Assembly: GCA_963575745.1 (NCBI GenBank)
Contig: CAUYUJ010002097.1
Span: 1 to 64,000 of the forward strand
Length of the DNA: 64,000 nucleotides
Source: Prorocentrum cordatum
Taxonomy: Eukaryota; Sar; Dinophyceae; Prorocentrales; Prorocentraceae
Direction: 5' to 3'
Shown here: positions 31,101 to 40,267 of the stretch, one piece after another
Position numbering within the stretch: the first letter of the stretch is position 1
Layout: each line of letters opens with the position of its first letter
The notes under the pieces: generated by a model
Told to the model about the DNA's origin: nothing
The model's input: the letters and a program-made list of their open reading frames with translations, nothing else
The model's database searches: none
Position numbers and translations under genes: made by a program

Positions 31101-32149
31101 TCGCAAATGGCATGATTGTTGAGAAAGTGATCGACTTGAAGGCGGCGGAGAGGACATGGCGCGATTCCCGTATGGCGTGTTTGTGTTTTGGACCGTACAC
31201 TGATCGCAATCGCACACTTATGAGTGAGACGATGAGACACTTTGGCAACTGGTCGGAGGCTTCTTCCTACAAACGTCGCTGTCGAGGTACGGAGAGCATT
31301 GGCCAGAGATCATGGCAATATACATTAGCTGAGTTTTTCGGAGATGATTGGTGGATTCAGTTCACAGGTTCCCAGCTTGGATTTATGCAATATGTCACGC
31401 ACCTTTGTACTCAGAGCATGCTTCGATGTTTCCAGGAGGCGTCGACGTGTGGACCTGTGAGTTCGCCCGCCTATTTGGGGCCCTCAGAACATGGTGAAAT
31501 TCAGGTGAGCACGGATGATAGTCCGATGGCTGCTGAGAAACTTGCAAAGCGCATCGCCCTTCATAATATGAAAGCTACTCGTTGGAACCTGGAGGCCCCT
31601 GGGATCCCTCTGGAGGTGGTGGGTGACTCGCTCCTCGTGGTTAGCTGGGCTACGGGACGGTGGCGTGCAGATAATAGATCATATGCTGATAGAATATCAA
31701 AAATAATCAATACGCTTGATGGGCTTTGTAGCAGCTATAATATACGACCTCCAGCGGCGGGGATGGATCTAGTTCGTCATGATTTTCGGGAGTGGAATAC
31801 TCGAGCCGACGTCCTTACACACCAGGCCCGAGAGGGCCAGATATTTAGTTCAGAATGTAGTCCGTATACACATGATTATGAGACAGAATTTTACGTTGCT
31901 GCTGCTATTCGGGCTGGTTTCGATGGCGGCGTGTCGTCTGAGGGATGTGGGTGCGGTTGCTGGATAGACATAGGCCTCAAACCACGGTATTGGGATCGAC
32001 GGGACCCCGCTCAGCTGATATGGAAGTCAGTTTTTGAGAGGGCTTGGCTTATTTGTCCAACTACAACTGTTACTGATACAGAACTCAGTGCTTTGGAGTG
32101 CATCGTGACTGCGCTCCCACAGGCAGCTCTATGGTTACCACAGACTTGA
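28160..32149 (+). CDS. dLINE-2 ORF2: endonuclease, reverse transcriptase, permuted RNase H
   Basis: 1,329 codons, counted from the base after the ORF1 stop. Residues about 10-290 are an APE-type endonuclease: GTWNV, QECEF, ADANVELPP, VLDYVMV, RLADHALV. Residues about 500-850 are the reverse transcriptase: TGPDRVPCEMLK, MPKLKG, YGFRQGHST, DIYQAFDNC (Asp 652), RTGGPEGPLGFN and WADNVY (Asp 755, Asn 756 in place of the second catalytic Asp). Residues about 1150-1320 carry RNase H residues in permuted order: Asp1156 (GDS), His1207 and Asp1217 (HDFREWNTRAD), Asp1255 (FDGG), Glu1308 (TELSA). It acts in target-primed reverse transcription. Confidence 0.93.
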   Translation, partial: QKRYWSKGLRIGTWNVGNSGVSNSRGTEVLTSLRKIGASSIFGLQECEFFDPAELDRLGWHFKPSRDRRAGLLYAHGWAQLLRECVTDCDRFVLSVFGTEASEVIICSAYFPHHDRDQCDLESAEMLGELEGQIRLLKQKYRQASFCLLADANVELPPLVQLEVAGQGYAATGTGTKSWRRTGSEGKAERERKDRRQMLTDNLLTFMQTWGLLAANTFDRRRPTWEPWGQERNRSRTRSMRRVLDYVMVPMGWEVQECKIDFKYRSGGTHNRSRLADHALVICTVRQPSPGRTDWTVERVHREPSLVGWRAQTYADEMIGRERVDLEFCGAVFAGCGSPPAASTRPQDVTETAPVILKAFTKEDVDYSTASAARPRAPTRPPELTRLEERIRSLQNGPEKKRLRAAANVWRRQYRRDLLEWAVPPTRRKIRHRIKHVVVDGWETEDRYILKEKLEEHVKGKVTSQRRREENSNLMEEIRRKAEEEIKGGQIVRSITLSICCAARARLRTRRATGPDRVPCEMLKLLPWCTLRHIQQIFDSLFRLAVQYPVRWRDILIAYMPKLKGITNLADARLLCLQNSITRWFSACVVILVEQHVEASKLFHPLGLYGFRQGHSTSHITSSLTNMCMHGDKWGKRECLYVADMDIYQAFDNCTIQNVHKGLEHARVPAYLQHAFLDPLSHSTGCLYYDGLEIDNIQWDTCIRTGGPEGPLGFNLIIAAMWGDVIHNWDVQGLGYAVDFGTEHRSVVNHFIWADNVYLVSRSREELTRMVRDLTLPLYSFSMRWKPTSLKYMVCGAPAVLDEDGNIPRSMDLKIPIFSDACGGRNAVQQIDELCYRRVVSMDVLGTQLHSEYNCSVHRDVSFRLDCARRAFYSQAGYFRSHCIPLKDKLRRYQDRVQSLALYGMETTTADSHTLSFLHSFEGKCLKMMISSRKGPTETEQAYQERRYHVARDRFLKAGYSSLVQRYLMLHWNFAKDIASFANGMIVEKVIDLKAAERTWRDSRMACLCFGPYTDRNRTLMSETMRHFGNWSEASSYKRRCRGTESIGQRSWQYTLAEFFGDDWWIQFTGSQLGFMQYVTHLCTQSMLRCFQEASTCGPVSSPAYLGPSEHGEIQVSTDDSPMAAEKLAKRIALHNMKATRWNLEAPGIPLEVVGDSLLVVSWATGRWRADNRSYADRISKIINTLDGLCSSYNIRPPAAGMDLVRHDFREWNTRADVLTHQAREGQIFSSECSPYTHDYETEFYVAAAIRAGFDGGVSSEGCGCGCWIDIGLKPRYWDRRDPAQLIWKSVFERAWLICPTTTVTDTELSALECIVTALPQAALWLPQT
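31595..32115 (+). other. Circularly permuted RNase H domain of dLINE-2
   Basis: Canonical RNase H order is D (strand 1), E (helix A), D (strand 4), H and D (C-terminal helix). Here the D and H..D half comes first and the D..E half last. Spacing is conserved: His to the following Asp is 10 residues, as in E. coli (His124-Asp134), and the GDS Asp to that Asp is 61 residues (64 in E. coli). No DG motif lies upstream of GDS. Confidence 0.7.
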
Positions 32150-32431
32150 TAGTTGCAGTTTTCTCATTTCGTTGTTTCTTTCTCTTACTATGATATACTC
32201 AGCTTCGCTGAGAGTTCTCATTTCTCTTGCATGTTTAGTTGACTGCATTTTGTTTCATTTCTGTGTGCGTTTGCTCGTTTGCTCATATTTGTGATTGATG
32301 ATTCATCGCAGCTTCGCTGCTCTGGGTTGTCTTGACTTTATGTTCGAATAAGAGCTTTCGCTTCCTGAAGACACCTGACCTCGTGCTTGCTCGTGGCCCT
32401 AGGGCCAGTAGGAGCCTCGCAAAGCCGCAAA
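32150..32431 (+). promoter_or_regulatory. dLINE-2 3' UTR with repeated hairpins
   Basis: Hairpins with a TTC loop: CTCAGC-TTC-GCTGAG (32208-32222) and GCAGC-TTC-GCTGC (32308-32320); a similar GAGC-TTTC-GCTT follows near 32352. TGGCCCTAGGGCCA (32394-32407) is a perfect palindrome about 25 nt before the tail CCTCGCAAAGCCGCAAAAA. Confidence 0.5.
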
Positions 32432-32462
32432 AAGAAAGGTTGACGGTTTACCGCCGGCGCCC
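32432..32462 (+). repeat. Right half of HP hairpin interrupted by dLINE-2
   Basis: AAAGGTTGACGG, TTTACCGCCGG, CGCCCAG. The preceding GA fits the GGTAAGAAAGG loop subtype, as the five-C left half predicts. Confidence 0.85.
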
Positions 32463-32827
32463 AGTTCCGGCGCGGGGTGGAGCTAGTTGGTCGACCCGAC
32501 CAGATCGGACAAAGTGATAACTTGTGGGTGGTTTTGCGGTTTTTTGAAAGATATTTGACCATTTATTTGGAGAAAACAGATTTTTCGCACCTGTAGTGGG
32601 TTATGACGCGTCTTCCAGTAAAATTTTCAGGTCTATAGCTGCAGTATTTCTATCAAAACACTTGGAGGAACCGACGTTGGATAAAAACAGAAAAACGTGA
32701 TTTTACGAGTTTCTCAGGTCTTGCTCTAGACACTTTCTTGATGCTTACCGAGGCGCGCGGTGTGAGAAAAGAGCTCTACGAGGGCCCCGGCGGTAACGTG
32801 GTTGACGGTTTACCGCCGGTTCCCATT
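32463..32827 (+). repeat. Left-truncated family-C module
   Basis: Enters at TTCCGGCGCGGGGTGG, carries the C segment (GCACCTGTAG, then ATCAAAACACTTGG), the inverted repeat AAAAGAGCTCTACGAGG and HP. Confidence 0.75.
32766..32826 (+). repeat. HP terminal hairpin, copy 18 (C subtype)
   Basis: Stem intact; loop CGTGGTTGACGG; terminal part reads GGTTCCCAT instead of GGCGCCCAG. Confidence 0.8.
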
Positions 32828-32932
32828 TACTCTCCAGGTTTTGGACGCTACCAAGTGTGCCTGTGTGTCTTTGTTGTCTGTCTGTCTGTGTGTGTGTGCG
32901 TGCGTGTGTCTTTGTGTCTGTATCTAGCATGA
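32828..32932 (+). repeat. F unit and TG/TGTC microsatellite
   Basis: CTCTCCAGGTTTTGGACGCT (F unit) then a TGTCTG/TGTG-rich stretch. Confidence 0.65.
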
Positions 32933-33503
32933 CTCGTAGAGCTTCCCTAAGCTAGCAGCTGGAAGCTTAAGAGTAATTCGGACGCGCTGGCGAGCTAGTT
33001 GGCAAGAAAAATCTCGACGGAACTTTTGGTGACTTTTGCTCAGTTGAAAATTATGTTCTCAAAATTGGACAATTCGTTAGAGCTCTAGTATTTTTTTCCC
33101 GTGATATTGGATCTTATTCCCGCTCGCCATCTCGATCTCAGCTCGATCGGATGAATATTACTATCGAAAAGCACTGTGGCGGGATCGGCCGTTTTGAGTC
33201 ATCTTCATACGCACTGACGGTTTTGTTTTTGGAAGATAACTCGAGCTTTACGACAGCTACAGAACTGGTAAGCACAGCTAATCGATGTAGAATGATTAGG
33301 CGCGTTCGTCTGTCGAATCCAGTGGTCTGAACTCGGTCTCCTAGCCGAGCTAGGTCCGTAAACCTATTCGTATTATTCGAGTCATCTTGACAGAAACTCT
33401 CGGTTTTCTGTACTTAACTCGAGCTGTAGGACAGCTACAGAGCTGATGCTTGGCAGCGTCCCAAACCCGGAGAGCGAAGAACCACTGGGACGGGACATCT
33501 TTT
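32933..33503 (+). repeat. Family-B module fragment ending in an inverted F piece
   Basis: Left end variant GACTCGTAGAGCTTCC, B segment, about 1.5 A monomers, then from 33452 an inverted F unit (GGCAGCGTCCCAAACCCGG). No HP; the right end has been lost. Confidence 0.6.
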
Positions 33504-33901
33504 ACCTCGTAGAGCTCTTCGGCATCGATGAGTTAGAGGAATTCGGGCGCGGGGTGCAGCTAGTTGGCCGACCCGGCCCCGACGGACAATGTGCGAACTT
33601 TGGGTCGGTTGAACGATCTTTGTGAGGGATTTGAACATTCGTTTTGAGATCTGGTATTTTTCGCACCTGTAGTGGTTATTTTCCGCCTGCCAGTCAATGC
33701 TTAGGTCTGTAGGTGCAGTATTACTATCAACAGACTTGGCGGAACCGTGTTTCAAAACAAGCGTAAAAACATGATTTTTCGAGTTTTGTTTGGTCTTCTT
33801 CCAGACTCTACCTGCATGTGTACTGAGCAGCGCCGTGCGAGAAAAGAGCTCTACGAGGGCCCCGGCGGTAACCTGGTTGACGGTTTACCGCCGGTTCCAG
33901 T
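33504..33901 (+). mobile_element. Complete family-C module
   Basis: Left end ACCTCGTAGAGCTCTTC, right inverted repeat GAAAAGAGCTCTACGAGG (33841), HP to 33900. About 400 bp, no ORF. It is one of the cleanest family-C copies and shows that C inverted repeats match each other and differ from the B pair. Confidence 0.7.
33843..33900 (+). repeat. HP terminal hairpin, copy 19 (C subtype)
   Basis: Stem intact, loop CCTGGTTGACGG, end GGTTCCAG. Confidence 0.8.
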
Positions 33902-34182
33902 CTGGAGAGCTTTCGGGAGCTCCCAAAAAACGCTGCTGCAGCGCTGCCAGGAACGTTTCCACGCGTGCCTGCACGCGTACAGGCACGCGTGGACGCTGGC
34001 TGGAAGCGCCCCCGAACCCGCTGCCGGGTCGGGCGAGGCGCTGCGAGGATCGTGGACCGGCGGAGATGGGCTGCTGGCGGGCACCACCACCGTCCGGCTT
34101 CTCCCCAGAAGCGTTTGGTCGACCCGACCGAGCTCTTCGGCATCGATGAGCTAGAGAAATTCCGGCGCGGGGTGCAGCTAGT
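33902..34182 (+). repeat. F-type segment and C left-end fragment
   Basis: Inverted repeat ACGCGTGCCTG / CAGGCACGCGT at about 33961-33990, flanked by GCAGCGCTGCCAGGAACG as in the 23.7-kb copy. From about 34128 it reads as a C left end (GAGCTCTTCGGCATCGATGA) up to GCTAGT. Confidence 0.6.
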
Positions 34183-34368
34183 AACTCCTAGAGCTTCCCT
34201 TAGCAAGTTATTGCTGGAAGCTTAAGAGTAATTCCGGGGCGCTGGAAAGCTAGTTGGGCTGAACAATTATTTTTTCTGTGTAATTTCATTCGACATTATG
34301 TGTTGTCAGGAAGCTCTACGAGTCCCCCGGCGGTAAGAAAGGTTGACGGCTTACCGCCGGCGCCCAGT
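34183..34368 (+). mobile_element. Deleted family-B module (about 185 bp)
   Basis: GCTAGT|AACTCCTAGAGC, B left end to about 34257, then directly the last bases before an HP. Shortest module derivative with both ends. Confidence 0.6.
34309..34367 (+). repeat. HP terminal hairpin, copy 20
   Basis: Loop variant GAAAGGTTGACGG; 3' arm CTTACCGCCGG. Confidence 0.85.
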
Positions 34369-35401
34369 TGGCAAGAAAAATATCGACGGACCTTTTGCTG
34401 ACTTTTGGTCGTTTGAAAATGTTGTTCTTGAAATTCAACAATTCGTTTGAGCTCGACTATTTTTTCCAGTGATATTCGATCTTGTTTCCGCTCGCCATCT
34501 TGATCTCAGCTCGACCGGGTACCTTTTACTGCCAAAAAGCGCTCCGGCGGGATCAGCCGTTTCGAGTCATCTTGATACGCGCTGTCGGTTTTCTTAAGAT
34601 AACTCGAGCTTCAGGACAGCTACAGAGCTGGTAAGCACAGCTAATCGATTCAGAATGATTAGGCGCGTTCGCCTGTTGAATCGAGAGGTCTGAACTCGGT
34701 CTGCTTGCCGAGCTAGGTCGCAAACCTACTCGTATTATGGGAATCATCGTAGCAAACGCTCTCGGTTTTCTGTACTTAACTCGAGCTGTAGGGCAGTTAC
34801 AGAGCTTGTAGTCATATGAATCGATTGGGAATCATCAGGCACGTTTGTCTGTCCAATCGAGAGCTCTGAACTCGGCCCGCTGCCCGAGCTAGGTTCGCGA
34901 ACATTTTCGTATTGTTCGAGTCATCTTGAAAAGTGCTCTCGGTTTTCTGCACTTAACTCGTGCTAGGGGAGGGCTACAGTGTTGCTGGTCACAGAAATCG
35001 AGACATCAGGCGCGTCCGTCTGTCGAACCCAGAGCTCAGAACTTGGTCTGCTGCTCGAATGAAACTATTGTATCATTCGAGTCATCCTGAGAGCTGCTGT
35101 CGGTTTTCTGCACTTGACTCGGGCTGTAGGGGGGCTGCAGGGCTGGTAATCTCAGGAGTCGATTCGCAGACATCAGACGCGTCCGGCTGTCGCATTCAGA
35201 GGTCTGAACTCGGTTTGATATTCGAGCTGGGTTGCCAAACTGTTCGTTTTTTTTTTGTCAGAGTCATCTTGAGAGGTCTGAAATCGCTTGGGCTGAAAAA
35301 CTAGTCGTTCTCTGGAATTTTTTCCCACTTTATTCACTGTCAGGAAGCTCTACGAGTCCCCGGCGGTAACAAAGGTTGACGGTTTACCGCCGGCGCCCAG
35401 T
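34369..35401 (+). repeat. Left-truncated B module
   Basis: Enters at TGGCAAGAAAAATATCG; B to about 34560; A monomers; HP at 35343. Confidence 0.75.
35343..35400 (+). repeat. HP terminal hairpin, copy 21
   Basis: Intact; followed at once by T|ACCTCG, the left end of the next C module. Confidence 0.85.
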
Positions 35402-35695
35402 ACCTCGTAGAGCTCTTCGGCAAAGAGCTAAGATGAATTCGGGCGCAGTGAGATGTTTATTCCAGTAAGCTATGGCGCACATGCTGGTAATTTTTTTATG
35501 GCTCTAGGTCCAGTATTACTATCAAAACACTTGCAGGAACCCACTGTATGAAAACCGAAAACTCGTTATTTTTTGAATTTTTCGGCTCTCGCTTGAGAAG
35601 CTTCCTTCACGTGTTCGGAAGAGCGCTGTGTAAGGAGAGAGCTCTACGAGGTGCCCGGCGGTAACTTGGTTGACGGTTTACCGCCGGATCCCAGT
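35402..35695 (+). mobile_element. Short family-C module
   Basis: CGCCCAGT|ACCTCGTAGAGC at the left, GAGCTCTACGAGG and HP at the right; about 294 bp. Inserted at the T|T directly outside the preceding hairpin. Confidence 0.65.
35636..35694 (+). repeat. HP terminal hairpin, copy 22 (C subtype)
   Basis: Stem intact, loop CTTGGTTGACGG, end GGATCCCAG. Confidence 0.8.
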
Positions 35696-36660
35696 ATTTT
35701 CTCCGGTGATATTCGACCTTAGTTCCTCGCCATCTTGATCTCAGCTCGATCGAGTAGCTTTTACTGTCAAAAAGCGTCCAGGCGGGTCACGCGGTGAGGG
35801 TTTTCTCAATATAACTCGAGCTTGGATGCCTTTCAGAGCTGGTCAACACAACTGATCGATTCACAATGATTGGCGCGTTCGCCTGTTCAATCGAGAGGTC
35901 TGGACTGGGTCTGCTAGCCCAGCTAGGTCCGCAAACCTTGACTCTCTTGGTTTTCTGTACTAAACTCGAGCTACAGGACAGCTACAGAGCTGATACGTAC
36001 GGAATCTGATTTCCAATCGTCAGTCGCCTCTGTTAAATGCAGAGCACTCGGTCTGCTGCCCGATCCAGAATCGCAAAACTATTCGTATTGTTTGAGTCAT
36101 CTTGAGAGATGCTGTCGGCTCTCTGCACTTAACTCGGGCTGTAGGGGGGCTGCATGGCTTGTAATCACTGGAATCGATTCGGAGACATCAGGCGCGTCGG
36201 CCTATCGAATCCAGAGCTCCGAACTCTGTCTGCTGCCCGAACTAGGTCTCGGAAGCCATTCGTATTCTTCGAGCCATGCGGTGCTGTCGGTTTGCTGCAC
36301 TGACTCGCGCTGTAGGGGGGGGCTGCAGGGACATCAGACGCGTCTGCCTGTCGCATGCAGATGTCTGAACTCGGTCTTATTATCTTCGAGCCAGGTTTGC
36401 CAAACTATTCGTATGTTCGAGTCATCTTGAGAGGTGCTGTCGATTTACACAAGTAACTCGAGCTGTAGGAGCGCTACAGAGCTCGTACAGAAGAAAATGC
36501 AGAAGCATCGGGAGCGTTCGGCGGTTGCATCCGAGAGATTTGAAATTGCTTGGGCTGAAAACTATTTTTTTCGGTGTATTTTTTTCGACATTATATATTG
36601 TCAGGAAGCTCTACGCCCCCGGTGGTAACAACGGTTGATGGTTTACCGCCGGCGCCGAGT
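35696..36660 (+). repeat. Left-truncated B module with diverged A monomers
   Basis: Enters B at ATTTTCTCCGGTG; A monomers are more diverged and partly deleted; HP at 36604. Confidence 0.7.
36604..36659 (+). repeat. HP terminal hairpin, copy 23
   Basis: Inverted repeat shortened (CTCTACGCC); GGTGGTAAC opposite GTTTACCGCC leaves one G-T pair; end CGCCGAG. Confidence 0.7.
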
Positions 36661-37772
36661 TTGGTCGGTTGAAAATTTGGTTCTCGGAATTCAATCATTC
36701 GTTAGAACTCTAGTATTTTTTCCCGTGGTATTCGATCTTATTTCCGCTCGCCATCTTGATCTCGGCTTGATCGGGTACCTTTTACTGCCAAAAAGCACAC
36801 GGGCGGGATCGGCTGTTTCGAGTCATCTTGATACGGGCTGTCGGTATTTTCGCACTTAACTCGAGCTGTAGGACAGCTAGAAGCTGATGAGCACATCTCA
36901 TCGATTCAGAATGATCAGGCGCGTTCGTCTGTCGCATCCAGAGGTCTGAATTCGGTCTGCTAGCCGAGCTAGGTCTGCCAATCTATTCGTATTATTTGAG
37001 TCATCTTGAGAGACGTTCCCGGTTTTCTGCACTTAACTCGAGCTATAAGACATCTACAGAGTTGAAACTTACAGAAACCGATTCAGAATTATCAGTCGCG
37101 TTCGTCTGTTGAATCCACAGCTCTGAACTTGCTCTGCTGCCCGATCTAGAATCGCGAACTATTCGTATTGTTCGAGTCGTCTTGAGAGGTGCTGTCGGTT
37201 TTCTGTACTTAACTCGGGCTGTAAGGTGGCTACAGTGCTGGGAGTCACATGAATCGGTGAAGAGACATGAGGCGCGTCCGTCTGTCGAATCCAGAGCTCC
37301 GAACTCGGCCTGCTGCCCGAACTAGGTCTGCAAAACTATTCCTATTGTTCGAGTCACCCTGAGAGGTGCTGTCGGTTTTCTGCACTGCACTCGGGCTGTA
37401 GGGGGGCTGCAGGGCTGGTAATCACAGGAATCGATTCGGAGACATCAGTCGCGTCCGCCTGTCGCATTCAGAGGTCTGAACTCGGTCTGATACTCGAGCT
37501 AGCTTTGCCAAACTGTTCGTATTGTTCGAGTCATCTTGAGAGGTGCTGTTGATTTACGCACGTAACTCGGGCTGTAGAAGAGCTACAGAGCTCGTCAGGA
37601 AGACAATCCAGAAGCATCAAGGGCGTTCGGCTGTTACATGGGAGAGGTCTGAAATTGCTTGGGCTGAAAAACTATTCGTTCTCTGCAATTTTTTTTCGGC
37701 ATCACATGTGGTCAGGAAGCTCTACGAGCCCCGGCGGTAAGAAAGGTTGACGGTTTACCGCCGGCGCCCAGT
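36661..37772 (+). repeat. Left-truncated B module
   Basis: Enters at TTGGTCGGTTGAAAATTTGG, like the host flank at 19230; five A monomers; HP at 37715. Confidence 0.75.
37715..37771 (+). repeat. HP terminal hairpin, copy 24
   Basis: Stem intact, loop GAAAGGTTGACGG, one base shorter before the stem (GAGCCCCGG). Confidence 0.85.
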
Positions 37773-37841
37773 TGGAGGGCTCGCCAGGAAAGCTTTCTGG
37801 TGTGTTTGCTCTTTGCTCTCCGGCTTTTGGACGCTACCAAT
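37773..37841 (+). repeat. F unit
   Basis: AGGAAAGCTTTCTGG and CTTTTGGACGCTACCAA, as in the tandem copies at 40925-41108. Confidence 0.6.
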
Positions 37842-37910
37842 AACTCGTAGAGCTTCCCTCAGCTAGTTGCTGGAAGCTGAAGAGTAATTCCAGCGCGCTG
37901 GAGAGCTAGT
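37842..37910 (+). repeat. Isolated B left end (69 bp)
   Basis: AACTCGTAGAGCTTCC to GGAGAGCTAGT, where a C module interrupts the GCTAGT|TGG hot spot. Confidence 0.65.
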
Positions 37911-38309
37911 ACCTCGTAGAGCTCTTCGGCATCGATGAGCTAGAGGAACTCCGGCGCGGGGTGGAGCTAGTTGGTCGACCCGACGAGAAAAGAAGATGTG
38001 ATATTTTCGGTCGGTTATGCGAAAATTTGAATGATGTTTGACAATTCATTTTGAGAAAGTAGATTTTTACTCCGAGCATGAGCATCTTAACTTTTCTTCT
38101 GCGAGCAGCTCAGCTTGTTCGCAAGAGTTTTACTATCCAAACATTTGGAGGAACCGACGTCACGTTGACACCGAGAAATGCAAATATGACATTTTTCTAG
38201 ACATGCTCAGAGAAGCTGTCTGCGTTAAATCTCAGCACTCTTACGCGTGCAAGGAGCTCTACGGGGTTCCCGGCGGTGACCAGGTTGACGGTTCACCGCC
38301 GGCGCCAGT
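37911..38309 (+). mobile_element. Family-C module
   Basis: GCTAGT|ACCTCGTAGAGC at the left, GGAGCTCTACGGGG and HP at the right, then CCAGT|TGGCC. Both junctions fit a GCTAGT|TGG site. Confidence 0.65.
38253..38308 (+). repeat. HP terminal hairpin, copy 25 (compensatory variant)
   Basis: GGCGGTGACC opposite GGTTCACCGCC: G-C replaces A-T on both arms. Confidence 0.8.
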
Positions 38310-38481
38310 TGGCCAACCCGGCCCGGGCGGACAATGTGATGACCTGGGGTCGGTTTTTCGAAGATGGCGAGAGTATGCAAAAGCTTTTTTCTGCTGTTAT
38401 CTCGGAACCGACCTTGTCTATGCAGAGCTCTACGAGGGTCCCGGCGGTAACCTGGTTGACGGTTTACCGCCGGTTCCCAGT
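38310..38481 (+). repeat. Deleted family-C module
   Basis: TGGCCAACCCGG through a shortened C segment to GAGCTCTACGAGGG and HP at 38424. Confidence 0.65.
38424..38480 (+). repeat. HP terminal hairpin, copy 26
   Basis: C subtype, stem intact, end GGTTCCCAG. Confidence 0.8.
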
Positions 38482-38817
38482 TTGGTCGACCCGACCAGAA
38501 AAGAAGATGTGATAACTTTCTGTCGGTTTTGCGAAATTTAAAAGATTTTTGACAATTCATTTGGAGAAATCAGATTTTTACTCTGAGCATTAGTTCCTTA
38601 ACTCTCTTCTGCAAGCAGCTCAGCTCGTTCGAGAAAGTTTTACTATCCAAACATTTAGAGGAACTCACATCACGTTGACACGAAGAAATACAAATTTAAC
38701 GTTTTTCCAGAAATGCTCTGAGAAGCTGTCTGCTTCAAATCTGAGCACTAACGCGTGCAAGAAGCTCTACGAGGTTCCTGGCGGTGACCAGGTTGATAGT
38801 TCACCGCCGGCGCCAGT
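38482..38817 (+). repeat. Left-truncated family-C module
   Basis: TTGGTCGACCCGACC to HP at 38761; the C segment parallels 37970-38260. Confidence 0.7.
38761..38816 (+). repeat. HP terminal hairpin, copy 27 (compensatory variant)
   Basis: GGCGGTGACC / GTTCACCGCC with loop AGGTTGATAG; directly followed by the TG microsatellite. Confidence 0.75.
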
Positions 38818-38877
38818 TTGCGTGTGTGTGCGTGTGCGTGTGCGTCTGCGTGTGTCTGTGTCTGCGTGAGTGTTTGC

Positions 38878-38924
<47 letters not shown>

Positions 38925-39774
38925 GGTGTTTCTGTGTGGGCGGGAGCATCTTTGTGTGGGACTGGCCGTCTCTGCCGACGGTTCTGGGGGGCCAGCGCGA
39001 CCTTGGCGGCGCCGGCCTCGTCGGTGGTCGGTGGGCGCTGGGCGACTTCGATTGCGTGTCTGTGTCTGTGTTCCTTTTGTCTATTTGTCTGTGTCTCTGT
39101 CTGTCTGTGTCTTCTGTGAGTATTGTATGTCTCTGTGTCGTGTGCCTGTGTGTCTCTCTGTATGTGTGGCTGTGTGTGTGTCTGTGTGTCATGTCAGCGT
39201 GTCAGTGTGCTTGTCAGTGTGCCAGTGTGTCTGTCTGTCTGTGTGTCTGTATGTCTGTCTGATCGTATGTCCGTGTGTCTATTTGTATGTGTATGTGTGT
39301 CCGTGTGTATGTGTGTCTGTGTGTCTGTGTGTCTGTGTGTCTGTGTGTCTGTGTGTCTGTGTCTACGTCTCTGTGTGTCTGTGTGTTTGCCTGTCTGTAT
39401 GATCGTGTCTGTGTGTCTGTGTGTATGTGTATGTGTGTCCGTGTGTCTGTGTGTCTGTGTGTCTGTGTGTCTGTGTGTCTGTGTCTGCGTCTCTGTATGT
39501 CTGTGTGTTTGTGTGTCTGTGTGTCTGTGTGTTTGTGTGTTTGTGTGTCTGTGTGTCTCTGTGTCTGTGTGCCTGTGTCTGTATGTCCATGTGTCTGTGT
39601 CTGTGAGTGAGTGTGTTTGTGTGTCAGAGTGTCAGTTTGTCGGTGTATGTGTCTCTGTGTCTGTGTGTGTGTGTTTGTGTCTGCGCGTCTGTGTTTCTGT
39701 GTGTCTGTGTGTCTGTGTCTGTGCGCGTGTGTATGCGTGTGAGTGTTTGGCTGTGTCTCTGCCTGTGTGTGCGC

Positions 39775-40020
39775 GCGCGGCGCTGGCACCCGCGCTTTGC
39801 CCTGCCCCCTCCTCCCCTCCCTCCGGCGCTCCGCGAGGGCGGAGTGGCTGGAGTGGAGGGAGGTCCGGCCCCAAAATGGGGCGGTGCCTCCCCCCTCCGG
39901 AGCGCCGGCGGGGAGGCCGGGAGCGCGCGGGGGCGGCAGATGGGAGCGGGAGGGGGCAGTCGGGGATGGGTCTGTAACCACGTGCTCGTCAGTGCGTAGG
40001 TATTCGTGGATGTTCCCGAT
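39775..40020 (+). repeat. GC-rich island with inverted repeat, copy 1
   Basis: CCGGCGCTCC (about 39830) and GGAGCGCCGG (about 39898) can pair across CCCCAAAATGGGGCGG. A diverged second copy lies at 40268-40545. Confidence 0.55.
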
Positions 40021-40267
40021 TGCGTTTGTGTGTGTTAGTGTGTGTGTGGGCGCGTGCGTGTCTGGTATGTGCGTGTGTGTGTTTGCGTGTGATTCTGTTT
40101 GTGCGAGTGGGTACGCTTGTGTCTGGTATGTGTGTGCGTGCGTTTGTTTGTGCGTGCGCGCGCATGTGCGCGCGCGCGCGTGTGAGTGGGCGCGTGTGGA
40201 TGTGGGTCTGCTCGAGCATGTGTTTCTGTATGTGGGCGTGTGCGCGTCCGTGTGCGCACGTGTGCGC

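Larger units (their letters stand above)
26637..32431 (+). mobile_element. dLINE-2, intact non-LTR retrotransposon
   Basis: Both HP halves flank it directly. ORF1 and ORF2 are uninterrupted apart from the single TGA between them, so it may be recently active. Two GGCTCAAG copies mark the 5' end (26637 and 26654); the 3' end is GCCGCAAAAA joined to GAAAGGTTGACGG. Confidence 0.93.

Noticed and set aside
31400-32149. Two incomplete RNase H domains in tandem instead of one permuted domain
   Set aside because: Each half is present once in all four diverged copies, spacing is constant, and neither half has the missing residues on its other side. Kept only as a residual alternative.
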